From Catenaria anguillulae PL171 (lineage: Eukaryota > Blastocladiomycota > Blastocladiomycetes > Blastocladiales > Catenariaceae): a stretch of DNA of 64,000 nucleotides. Within the stretch, counting starts at the first letter, position 1. The number at the start of each line of letters is the position of its first letter. Where the stretch lies: the NCBI GenBank assembly GCA_002102555.1, contig MCFL01000029.1, positions 265,736 through 329,735 of the forward strand. Reading direction: 5' to 3'. Under the pieces are notes generated by a model. That model saw nothing but the letters and a program-made list of their open reading frames with translations. It was not told where the DNA came from and searched no databases. Shown piece after piece: positions 33,157 through 43,100 of the stretch. The translations under genes were made by a program, and so were the position numbers.

Positions 33157-33249
33157 CTCGTGCTCAACTCCACAAGTATTGGCCAGAGCGGGTACCGTCC
33201 CCGAATTGTGTGCTCTGCGGTGCTCTCGACGATCAACAGCATTGGCTCA

Positions 33250-33526
33250 AGTAACCCAACCAGCCGCCCCAAGGGACAAGGGACAAAGATCGAGGACGGC
33301 TGTCAACCACTCGCCATCGCCATCAGCAACTTCTTCCGGTGCAGATCACGATGGTCGTGGAAGGCAAAAGCAGAAGACAGCGGATGAACGCAACAACCAA
33401 GGCATCTAGTCGCGGTCACGCGATGCAACGCCGGTCCCAGCAGCTGGACGGTCGCTTCCCCTATTGGGTGGTGCAGCGGAAGCTGCCACAAGCCGCTCGG
33501 GTGAAACCTCGCAAGATCAACAATGA
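33250..33526 (+). pseudogene. LINE-D ORF1 C-terminal remnant
   Basis: The frame shows the basic ORF1 tail (GRGRQKQKTADERNN), matching LINE-F and LINE-A tails. A TAG at 33407-33409 interrupts it; the frame otherwise reaches the TGA at 33524-33526, which overlaps the ORF2 ATG as ATGA. Confidence 0.7.
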
Positions 33527-36500
33527 TACGCTTTGGACGAGTAGATGACCATGTTGGCAATGATTCACGGACTACGGCTCACAACATTTCTCCCCAATTA
33601 GACCCGGCTACGAATGGAATTAACAAAACTCGTTTTTACCGACAGAAACAGATTACAGCTCGCCTTACGGGTAACAAGAACAACAACAACGCTTCCATCG
33701 ATGTGGACCAACACAAAAATCTCTCGCAATTCCCAGTCAACATTGTTATTGCAAACGTTCGCGGATCCCAAGCTCAAGACCAACTTGTTTCCACCCTCAA
33801 CTACGCCCAGCAGCAAGACGCAGGTATTGTGATCACGACAGAAACCAAGCTATCCAAAAAAGCAGCCCGCAACTTGGACTGCGCGACCCTCCTTCAGGAC
33901 TGGATCATCAAGATTGCGCATGATGACAAAAGGGTACAGGGGTCGGGCCTGCTGGTGGCCATCGATCCGAAACTGGCCAGCTACGTTGGCCGCTGGGCGA
34001 CTTTTGGTGGGTACATCGTGGCATTCACACTCCAGGGCCAGGGAAATTTCCGACTTTGTGTAATTGGCGTGTACGCGCCACCACAGGAACCAAGCTTGCG
34101 TGCGGAGTTAGTCGACTGGATAAACACGGACAAGCGGCAAGCAGATGCAAGAGGGGAGCTCATTGTGGTTGCGGGAGACATGAACGAGCGTGACGACACA
34201 CCATCCCAGCCGATTGGGACAGCCATGGAGGCAGGTGGACTACTCGACCTTGCGGTACACCTTGACAAGGCTGTCGCAACGCATGAAGCGGGTGGACGAC
34301 TCGATCGGGTGTACGTGTCGCCTGCAGCAACTTATGAGGTACTTGACATGTCAATTGTGCAAGCGCATGGATTTGATCATAGTCGACTTGTGCTTCGGAC
34401 GGCTTTGGCGTTGAGGATGGACCGTGATTTGGCCCGGTTGCGACAGCAGGCGAGGAAACAGGCGGCGCGGTACGTCCCTGATGAGAGCAAAGTGAACAGC
34501 AAGGTGTGGGCATCGTCCATGTCCGGTGTGTTGGCTGACCTCGGCATTTCAATCGGCAACGGCGACAATTTTCCTGCTTGGGTCGACCAGGATTCCCTGG
34601 AAGGTGGCGATGGCACCCTAGAAACGCTCATGGACCCGTCAATACCGATTCAACGTCGATGGTACACTTTCCAAAATGCCGTGCTAATGAACAAACGCAC
34701 CAAGCTGCCGCACAAGAAACGATCCGCCGCGGAGTCACTTGGGTCCACCTTGAAGTCACCGGAAAGCAAGTCTTCTGCTGCACATGCTCTCAACACAGTT
34801 CGACGCCTCCTGGACAATCCGTTCTGCCAAATCAACCAAGACGAACGATCAGCACTTGATATTGCGGCGCCAGAGGTTGGTTCAAACATTTCGCACGACA
34901 ATCTCACTCGTGTGCGTGAGCGCCTTTTGGAGGTTGTAGGAAAGGAATCAGCCGAGGAAAAGCGACGCAAGATCGACGAAAGTGTTGACGAGCGTGCAAA
35001 GCGCTTCAGCACCAACCTTGGGTCCGTTGTACACTCGACACTGGAGCGTCGCCGCCCACCAAACAGTGTGGATCGGGTTGTGTCGGAAGAAGACGTCAAA
35101 CTGCATCCAGATGAAATCAAGCAGGCTGTGGCGGCACATGTCCAAGGTTGGTATGGATACGAGGAGCTAGGGAATGTAGCGCAGGCACCGGAACCAATTA
35201 AGCGTGCATTCAAGACACTCGGGTGGATCCGCCGGTTATGGTGGGGCGGGGTAGAGAAGGAAATTGCCACGGCGGATGTTGCAGATGCACTAGCACGGGT
35301 CGAACTTGACAAAGCGCCAGGCAAATCGCAGCTGCAGTATCGACACTACGCGGCCCTAGGGTCGATTGGCCACAAGATCTTGGCTCGGTTGTTCACGGAC
35401 ATGTATGTGGCAGAGTGGGTGCCCAACGAGTGGCGAAACGGCGTGATATTCCTGACACCCAAAAAGGAGGAAGGATATACCGGCGATGTTGACGCCATGC
35501 GCCCAATCACGCTGCTCGACTGTGCATCCAAACTGTTCAATGCAATCATGTGGCGCCGAATACAAGACGTGGCGGTAGAGAAGCAAGTGCTGCGTGGGGC
35601 GCGGTTTTCGGCGCTGAAGGGTACAGACACACGCTTGCCAATTGACATTCTGCATGGACTCGTTGCACAGGCTCAGGCAAAGGACAGCAAGGAGGAACTT
35701 TGGGCGTATTCTGAAGACAAGTCAAAAGCCTTTGACACAGTGCCGCACAGATTCGTCCGGGCAGCGCTGCTCCGATTGCGTTTACCCGACCGTTTTGTCG
35801 ACTTCTACCGCCGCAACTTCCTGCAAGGGCGAACGGCAACCATTATTACAGCCTTTGGATTGACAGATCGCGTGTACTTGCACCGCGGCATACCTCAAGG
35901 AGCTGTGGAGTCGCCATTCCTTTGGAATTCATTCTACGACATTTTGCTGTGTGCCGTGCAAGACGAGTGCGAGGGTGTCGACTTGGAGATCAGAGTACCG
36001 GATATTGGCGATGGCACAACGTTTGGAAGTACAAAGGTGGTTGGTAGACGACGGTATGTGGCGATAGGGTACATCGACGACGCAATCTTCTTTGCCAGGT
36101 TGCAAGAGCTCCTCCAGCAAGTCGTTGATTTGGTTGATTCCTTCAATGTGCTCGCCCGAGTTAAGGCAAACGCAAAGAAGGGCTTTGTCCTTGCGTTCAA
36201 CACGAAGGATGGCGGCACTGGGACGGTCATCTCACAAGGAGTATCAGTACCAAGGGCGGGTCCAGGAGAGGTCAAGCGATACCTCGGTGTTTTCATTGAT
36301 GGTTCTGGTCCTCGAAAAGCAACTGAGAGAGCAATGTTGTCCTCGGTTGACAGCGCGCTCAACGTGCTTCGGACAAAGCGAGTGCCAGCAAGGATCGCCA
36401 TCTACCTCATCAACGCAGTCATCATCCCCTCGGTCGCTTACCGTGCCTACGGTTACATCCCATCCGCCTCATTCCTCGACAAGCTCGATGCAAAACTCCG

Positions 36501-38736
36501 CGCCTCAGTCCGGGCAATTGCTCGTCTACCCACCAACACGCCAGTAGCCGTCTTTTACGACACTGCCACTTATGCGCTCAACTCGATCAAGACAACCATC
36601 CTGACCACCTGGGTCGCCGACCTTCGCTACAACCTCAGCCAGCCACCATCGAGCGAGCGTTTCCATGTTGCCTGTGCCATCACCAGCATCGCTCAGTGTG
36701 CCGTTCGCTGGTGGGTCAACCCGCTGTCTCACCCGCCCTCCACGATCATCGCGCGCGGCCTGGCCGCCTCCCCAGTACTCAACCTTCTCCCCATACTGAA
36801 TCAGTCCCTTGTATCCATCCACCTTGTTGGCCGATTTGACCCATTGAATGTTGCTCCAGAGAAGGATACCCCACTCGAGGCTGTAGTACCTCACCCTACC
36901 CTCCACCGTTTACGTTCTCACCTTTTCCGTGCCTCTGTTTTCTCTGTCTCTCCACTTGTTTCTCTTGTTTGCTTTCAGGATCAAAACAGCACCCCCTCGC
37001 GATATGCAAATGCGTTTGCCTCGGTTCGCCACCTACTAGCCAAGACTTGCCCACGCCGAGGCCGCCTCCACAATGCTTTGGCCGACGCCACTGAATCCAT
37101 TGCCACCTGGTGCACATCGCTCGGTCCGCTTGACCATCTCCCTTTACAACCAAGTCTTGCCCTTACGCCCAAGCACCATTTGGGGCAGCTGATGGTGTTT
37201 CTGGACCATCACGGCCGACCTGCTTTTGGTGTCTGCACGCTTGTTGACAAGAAATCGGACCCGGCTGACCCACTCATCACCCTGCGCCATACCACCAAGT
37301 GCACTTGTGCAGCCATGGACCGTTTCGACGTGCCGGAGGATTGCATACTGCTCCACCTTTGCCTAGATTGCAGTGATCCTCGCAGCTGCCAGTATGCGCC
37401 GGTTGGGGCTGACTCGCCTGACTGTGTGATAACTCTACCGCTCCATTGCGCACGCCGTATCTCTGCCCGCCAAGTGATTTCACGACGCGACGGATCCAAT
37501 GCCTACATTGTGGACGCGCCCAACCATTGTCTCCCGGAGCACTGCCCCTACTTCACCACATTCCACCCGTTTCAGGTTGACATGGATGTAGATGACGAAG
37601 TGGAACACGCTCAGCATGAGCAGGCATTTGCATTTTTGCCATCCACTTGCACCGCACCGCCTACCACGTTGCATCGACTCAATCTAGCCCTTGACTGCTG
37701 GACGGATGGGTCCCTGCGTCCTGCCACCGATACTTTGGCTGCATCCATGGGTTTTGGGGCACACTGTCCTGAGCTCGGACTGGAACTGTTTGGCCGCCTA
37801 CCACCTGCTTGTACCAGCTCCACTCGCCCGGAACTGGCCGCAGTCATTGCGCTCGTTGACAAACTCCCGGATGGCTCCAAGGCAAGGGTTCATACGGATT
37901 CCGCAGCCGTCACGGTTGTTGCGCCAACGTTTTTGGCCCTATCCGACATCGAGGCCGTTGCAACGCGGCGACCGTCGCCACTCCATGACTTATTGCTCAT
38001 CCTCCGGGCCATCTCAAGGCGGAGAGACATCCAGTTAGAGTTCGTCAAGGTCAAGGGCCATGCGGGCGACGTGGGAAACGAGAAGGCGGATGTACTCGCC
38101 AACCGTGGCGCAAGCCAACGACAAATCTCGAACCTGCGACAGGATTTCTTGAACACGGTAGATTTTGGTGCAGTTGTGCAGGTCGGTCATGAGCTTGTGT
38201 ATGCAGGTGTAGGGCGGGCGGTGCGCGAATTGCAGCGTGTTGGAGCGCGCATCAAGCTTTTTGGGTACATGTGTCAACTGGTGGACCAACCAGATCTTGT
38301 CACATTCGACAAAGCAATTCGTAATGGCCGCAAGGCAACAGGCTTCTTTGCATCATTCGCCAACGACGCTTCAGTCACTTTCCGGTGCAAGGTGCTCACT
38401 GGGCGCCTACCCACTCGTGCCCAACTACACAAGTACTGGCCCAACAGGGTTCCGTTCAGCTCGTGCCCCCTTTGTAGTGCCATGGACGATCAGGATCACT
38501 GGTATGCGTGTCCAGAGCTCGCACTCCATCTTTGGACGACCAAGGTGGACACACATGCACATGTACAAGCACTTTTGCGCCGCCACCGACTTCAACCATC
38601 ATCCGAGTGTGCAACGTTGCTGGTTGAGCACATCATGGCTGCCCAACGGATCCGGGCAACTGCAGCGTGCGTAGTTGATGCAGGTTTACGTCGCGATTTT
38701 CCTACGCTGGCCCAGTCCTTGCGCAAATTGTCATGA
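33523..38736 (+). CDS. LINE-D ORF2: endonuclease, RT, RNase H polyprotein
   Basis: 1737 aa from the ATG at 33523. Endonuclease (about 80-300): Glu107 in TETKL, Asp219 in GDMNE, Asp285-His286 in GFDHSRL. RT (about 620-920): KAPGKSQLQYRHYAALG, MRPITLLDCASKLFN, SEDKSKAFDTVPHR, GIPQGAVESPF and catalytic YIDD at 850-853. A Cys-rich linker follows (about 1150-1370; CTCAAMD, LHLCLDCSD, CPYF). RNase H (about 1390-1530): Asp1395 in TDGS, RPELAAV, HTDSAAV, HAGDVGNEKAD. The zinc finger is CPLCSAMDDQDHWYACP near 1647. The domain order resembles I/Tad1-group LINEs. A one-base shift near 38712 ends the frame early; homologous C-terminal sequence (CCPVRAAP and following) continues in another frame to 39149. 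It would copy the element RNA into nicked target DNA. Confidence 0.93.
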   Translation: MIRFGRVDDHVGNDSRTTAHNISPQLDPATNGINKTRFYRQKQITARLTGNKNNNNASIDVDQHKNLSQFPVNIVIANVRGSQAQDQLVSTLNYAQQQDAGIVITTETKLSKKAARNLDCATLLQDWIIKIAHDDKRVQGSGLLVAIDPKLASYVGRWATFGGYIVAFTLQGQGNFRLCVIGVYAPPQEPSLRAELVDWINTDKRQADARGELIVVAGDMNERDDTPSQPIGTAMEAGGLLDLAVHLDKAVATHEAGGRLDRVYVSPAATYEVLDMSIVQAHGFDHSRLVLRTALALRMDRDLARLRQQARKQAARYVPDESKVNSKVWASSMSGVLADLGISIGNGDNFPAWVDQDSLEGGDGTLETLMDPSIPIQRRWYTFQNAVLMNKRTKLPHKKRSAAESLGSTLKSPESKSSAAHALNTVRRLLDNPFCQINQDERSALDIAAPEVGSNISHDNLTRVRERLLEVVGKESAEEKRRKIDESVDERAKRFSTNLGSVVHSTLERRRPPNSVDRVVSEEDVKLHPDEIKQAVAAHVQGWYGYEELGNVAQAPEPIKRAFKTLGWIRRLWWGGVEKEIATADVADALARVELDKAPGKSQLQYRHYAALGSIGHKILARLFTDMYVAEWVPNEWRNGVIFLTPKKEEGYTGDVDAMRPITLLDCASKLFNAIMWRRIQDVAVEKQVLRGARFSALKGTDTRLPIDILHGLVAQAQAKDSKEELWAYSEDKSKAFDTVPHRFVRAALLRLRLPDRFVDFYRRNFLQGRTATIITAFGLTDRVYLHRGIPQGAVESPFLWNSFYDILLCAVQDECEGVDLEIRVPDIGDGTTFGSTKVVGRRRYVAIGYIDDAIFFARLQELLQQVVDLVDSFNVLARVKANAKKGFVLAFNTKDGGTGTVISQGVSVPRAGPGEVKRYLGVFIDGSGPRKATERAMLSSVDSALNVLRTKRVPARIAIYLINAVIIPSVAYRAYGYIPSASFLDKLDAKLRASVRAIARLPTNTPVAVFYDTATYALNSIKTTILTTWVADLRYNLSQPPSSERFHVACAITSIAQCAVRWWVNPLSHPPSTIIARGLAASPVLNLLPILNQSLVSIHLVGRFDPLNVAPEKDTPLEAVVPHPTLHRLRSHLFRASVFSVSPLVSLVCFQDQNSTPSRYANAFASVRHLLAKTCPRRGRLHNALADATESIATWCTSLGPLDHLPLQPSLALTPKHHLGQLMVFLDHHGRPAFGVCTLVDKKSDPADPLITLRHTTKCTCAAMDRFDVPEDCILLHLCLDCSDPRSCQYAPVGADSPDCVITLPLHCARRISARQVISRRDGSNAYIVDAPNHCLPEHCPYFTTFHPFQVDMDVDDEVEHAQHEQAFAFLPSTCTAPPTTLHRLNLALDCWTDGSLRPATDTLAASMGFGAHCPELGLELFGRLPPACTSSTRPELAAVIALVDKLPDGSKARVHTDSAAVTVVAPTFLALSDIEAVATRRPSPLHDLLLILRAISRRRDIQLEFVKVKGHAGDVGNEKADVLANRGASQRQISNLRQDFLNTVDFGAVVQVGHELVYAGVGRAVRELQRVGARIKLFGYMCQLVDQPDLVTFDKAIRNGRKATGFFASFANDASVTFRCKVLTGRLPTRAQLHKYWPNRVPFSSCPLCSAMDDQDHWYACPELALHLWTTKVDTHAHVQALLRRHRLQPSSECATLLVEHIMAAQRIRATAACVVDAGLRRDFPTLAQSLRKLS

Positions 38737-39149
38737 TTGCATCGTCCACAATCAGAATGGTCCTCTGGAAACAGCGGTGCAAGCTGGTTGGACCCATAGA
38801 CGCCGCCACTGATGATGCAACCTCGGACAGCCCACGTTTACGATGCCGCTGCTGCCCAGTGCGGGCTGCACCAATTCAAGAGCCCCCAACGCTTCGTTTG
38901 TCACATGCAGCCTCACACTTTGTCCACGAGGTGCATGTAGGATCGCGTCCACTGCTTGGCTCTGCATCAGACTCAATTGCACCTGTATCGCTTGGCGAAT
39001 GGCGAGCCCACTGCGCATTCCCTGGATTGGCAACCCCCAGATTTGGCTTCTCAGAGTCTCGGCATCACTTTGCAACCCGCCTTGGGGTACAAATGGGTCC
39101 CCACCACGCTTTTGTTCCATCTCTTTCACCTGCTGCTCTTCATTACTGA

Positions 39150-39691
39150 CCTGATTGGCAACCTTTCCAACCCTTGCTCCAAGAGACGATCCATTCCCTA
39201 TCGGTTTATCCTTGTCCCGCTTCTGCAACTCTCTTTTCTCTGATTTGATTAACCTCCTTTTCACAGTCTTCTGTATCTCTCGTGTCTGATTGTTGAGGCT
39301 ATGTCCCAGTTGGCTTTTCCTCTTCTTGTTCATTGAATTTTGAGCAGTCTCAATGTGGCTCCATCTGTATTCCCTTGATCTTATCCTTCTTGCTTTTCCC
39401 CCTCATCCCACGTTCCCCTCTCCTATGCCTCATCCCACATTCCTTTTATCACCCTTTCTCTCCCTTTCGCTCATCTCATTTCCCATCCCATTTCCCATTC
39501 CATTGTCCCCACTCCCCAACCACACCATGGCCTTGTGCCCCTATTACCAATTGCTTGCACTCTATCCTACTTGCTTTTGCCATTTCTTTGGGTGTATTTG
39601 GACCTCTATCCTCCCAGCTTCTGTAATTTCACAAAGCACAAAGCGTTGATTATGTCCAGCATAATACATGTAATAGTGATTTAAAAAAAAA
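39150..39691 (+). other. 3' UTR of LINE-D
   Basis: C/T-rich non-coding sequence. Its last 200 bp (cccctattaccaattgcttg, a tttgggtgt block, then acatgtaatagtgattt) are related to the 3' UTRs of LINE-B, LINE-H and the ORF1-only elements. Confidence 0.8.
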
Positions 39692-40122
39692 TGCAAGAGC
39701 AAAATCAAGTCATTGGATCGCTTTTGTCGGTGGTGGAATCACTGGCCAGGGGTGACAATGGCGCGGCCATGGAGGCTGCAGTTGCTATTCGGGAGGACAT
39801 GGAAGCGACTACGCAAGGCCAAGAGGACGGAGGAGAAGACATGGAGGTCGATCAAGAACTGGTGGCCAGGAGGCGACCACAAACCCAGCCGCACGAGGAC
39901 GTTTCACAGTCACCAACGGATCAAGGCAGGAACAAGCGCCAGAAGACAACCGACACGACGAGCGACAAGCAAGCGGAGACGAGCAAGGTTGACAGGGAAA
40001 GAACGCCCATGCCATCAACGGACTCTGCAAGAGCCCACCGCCCGCTGACAGCCGGTCAGTCTGAGCCAAGCACGGACAGTCGCACACAAAACGCAGGAAC
40101 TGACAGCCCCAACCCACAATGA
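39691..40122 (+). CDS. LINE-F ORF1 C-terminal part
   Basis: An open frame of 143 codons whose native start is missing; the ATG at 39691 is just an internal Met (MQEQ in LINE-G). It encodes the acidic/basic tail of ORF1 (DMEVDQELVARRRP, GRNKRQKT). Its stop TGA (40120-40122) overlaps the ORF2 ATG (40119). Confidence 0.7.
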   Translation: MQEQNQVIGSLLSVVESLARGDNGAAMEAAVAIREDMEATTQGQEDGGEDMEVDQELVARRRPQTQPHEDVSQSPTDQGRNKRQKTTDTTSDKQAETSKVDRERTPMPSTDSARAHRPLTAGQSEPSTDSRTQNAGTDSPNPQ

Positions 40123-43100
40123 TGCCAACGACACCCACGACTACAGCCAGCCAAGGACAAAACCACGCTCGAGCGATTCATTTTCATTCAAGACAACCCA
40201 CAAGATCAAGGGCGAATACTAACCAGAATTATCGGACAAACGTTCTTGTGGCAAATGTAGGGGGTTCACAGGCAAACGACTGTCTCATCGCAACACTTAA
40301 CCATGCAGCAGAAAGCGGGGTGGGCATTGTAATAACAACAGAAACAAAACTCTCACACAAATCGTCCCGAGCACTGGATTGCCGCATGTTAAGCCAGGAA
40401 TGGATCGTGCACCTTGCGCATGACCAAAACAAACCCCAAGGATCAGGTGCTCTTGCGCTGTCGAACCGGCGCTTGCCCGCCACACTTGCCACTGGACCGA
40501 TATGGCGGCTACGTTATTGCTTTCAGCATCCAGGGGCGATACCAGTACAGATTGTGTGTTGTAGGAGTCTACGCGCCGCCGCAAGACGCTGATGCCAGAG
40601 CAGTGGTACTAGAGGCGCTAAAACAGGAGACAGAGCGCTTAAATCGCGCGGGCGATTTGCTGTTGGTGGCAGGTGATATGAACGAGCTGGACAATGCGCC
40701 AAGCCGGCCGATTGAAAGGTTCTGCCTGGGAAACGGTTTGGTGGACGTGGCTTTACACCTTGACGCAAACGGCCCAACACACGTAGCCGGTGGCCGCCTG
40801 GATCGCATCTACGCATCACCGGGACTCCTGCACGACGTACACGCCTTGCTAGTGCAACCAGCCGGTGGCTTTGACCACTCCCGCCTCCTGCTACTGTCAT
40901 CGCTGGCAGTCCGTTTGGACCGTAGCATTGCCCGCGCACAAGCAGAAGCCCGCCGAGCGGCAGCCCGATACGTCCTTGACACCAAAAAACTGACACCACA
41001 ATCCTGGGCCAAGTATAGCAGCCGGGTAATCATCGATCTTGGCTTGACTCTGGCCGACGATGACACATTCCCTTCGTGGGTAGAAGCAGATGCGGTCCAA
41101 GCAACACCCATCCAGCCCGAAATCGATATTCTTGACTCGTCAATCCTGGTTCAGACCCGGTGGGAGAAATTCCACAGAGTAACCGTGCAGGCATTGGAAA
41201 CAGAACTGCCAAGACGTAAACGTGGTCTGGCACCAAGGCCCAATCACACCCTGCGACCGAATCAGGACAAGTCGGACGCTTGCGTGGCGCTCATGGCACT
41301 AGATAAATTGTTGCGCGACCCGGAAGCGACGTTGAACGACGACGAGCGACGACGAATCGAGGCGGTGCTGCCCGGAGTGGTGCTCCCTCTGGGTAATGTT
41401 GCGCTCATGGACGCACGGGCCCGTCTGGCGGAGCGAGTAATGCAAGAGGCGGGTCGGCGACGCCGCGAGGCCATAGATACAGCGGTCAAAAGGCGGGTAG
41501 AGCGCTTTGCGACGAATCTGGGGTCCGTGGTGAGCTCGGTTCTGGACCGGCAACGACCGGTGAGTTGCGTCAATTGTATCTTCGATGGGGACGAGCTGGT
41601 ACTTGAGCCAAACGCTGTCAAGCAAGGTGTAGCAAGTGCAGTATCGGCCAACTTCAACTTTCAGCAACCAGGTGACCCGCTCAATGCGTCAGATCCGATT
41701 CGGCAAGCTTGCCAACCGCTGCAACACGTGGCGGCAACAGTTTGGGATGGCGTCGAGCATGAGATCTCTGCGGTGGACGTCGCAGGAGCGCTCAACCGGG
41801 TGGATCAGGACAAAGCGCCGGGAGAATCGCAACTTGGGTACCGCCACTACGCAGCGCTAGGTACGGTGGGACACAAGGTACTTGGGCGACTGTTCACTGA
41901 CATGTACCAGGAAGGTTGGACCCCCAACGAGTGGCGCCACGGTGTCATATTCCTCACGCCGAAGAAACCCGAAGGGTATACCGGCGACGTCAACAACATG
42001 CGGCCAATCACGCTGCTCGAGTGCGCGTCCAAACTCTTCAACTCGATTGTGTGGAACCGCATCCAATTGGCAGCCGCAAAGCACAAGGTACTACGAGGTG
42101 CAAGGTTCTCGGCGCTCCCAGGTACGGACACGAGGCTACCAGTGGACGTGTTGCATGGTTTAGTGGCGCAGGCGCAAGCGGCGGACTCGGACGACGCGTT
42201 GTGGGCGTACTCGGAAGACAAGTCAAACGCCTTTGACACGGTCCCGCACCGACTGTGCGACTGGCACTTGAGCGCCTACGATTGCCAGACCGGTATATCG
42301 ACTTTTACTGTCGCAACTTCTTGCAAGAAAGTACAGCCTCCGTCATCACGGCCTTTGGAAAGACAGACAAGTTCAACCTTTACCAAGGCATACCGTGTTG
42401 GAATATGGCGCCTAGTGCATATATACTATATTAACGGCCATTAGTACAGGCGGCAGTTCACATAAGAAGCAACATGGAATGCGAACAGGATCAGCGGTGG
42501 TAGGATCAGTGGGCTATCACCGATCCGACTCATGAACACATGGCCCTATGCGACCAGGGACCGGAACAAAAAAGGGAGGGAGCAACGAGAAGAAGAATAA
42601 GAAGATTGTATGTATTTGATTAGCAACATCGCGCAATTGCAACTGACCGGGGGAGCATGCCAGCGAGCCCGGCCGGTCCAATGCCAAACCGACCTCGCCT
42701 TCCTCTCCTCGACCTTCATCCCTTCCCAACTGTACCATCTTGCTATTTCAGGGCGAATACCCAACATACCGCAAGGTGCCGTCGAGTCGCCGTTCCTCTG
42801 GAACGCGTTCTATGACATTTTGTTGTGCGCAGTCGAGGACGCTTGTGAAGGCGTGCATCTCGAAGTGCGATTGCCAAAAGTTGACGTGGGGTCGCGGGTG
42901 TGCGACTCGGAGGTGGTGGCAACGCGCAAGTACGTCGCAATTGGGTACATTGACGACGCCATCTTCTTCGCCAAGTCGAAAGAGGATCTGCAGCGGGTGG
43001 TCAATTTGGTCGACAAGTTCAACGAATTGGCTCGCATTAAGGCAAATGGGAGCAAAGGATTTGTGCTGGCATTCAATGCTCGCGACGGTGGGGAAGGCAC

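Larger units (their letters stand above)
31550..33249 (+). pseudogene. LINE-E ORF2 3' fragment, split by ORF1-only copy 2
   Basis: 31585-31668 and 33172-33249 encode the block before the zinc finger (AIRNGRKASAMFASFADDAS, LPTRAQL) and the zinc finger start (CVLCGALDDQQHWL). They are joined when the inserted element is removed. The piece follows LINE-E ORF1 sequence after only about 30 bp, so the RT and most of ORF2 have been deleted. It ends where LINE-D starts. Confidence 0.75.
33250..39691 (+). mobile_element. LINE-D, best preserved LINE of the window
   Basis: It contains the end of ORF1, a nearly complete ORF2 and a 3' UTR ending acatgtaatagtgattt plus an A-run at 39683-39691. The 5' end is truncated inside ORF1 at about 33250. 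I found no target duplication: LINE-E flanks it on the left and LINE-F on the right. ORF2 is intact except for one frameshift near its C-terminus, so this is the copy closest to a working source. Confidence 0.9.
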
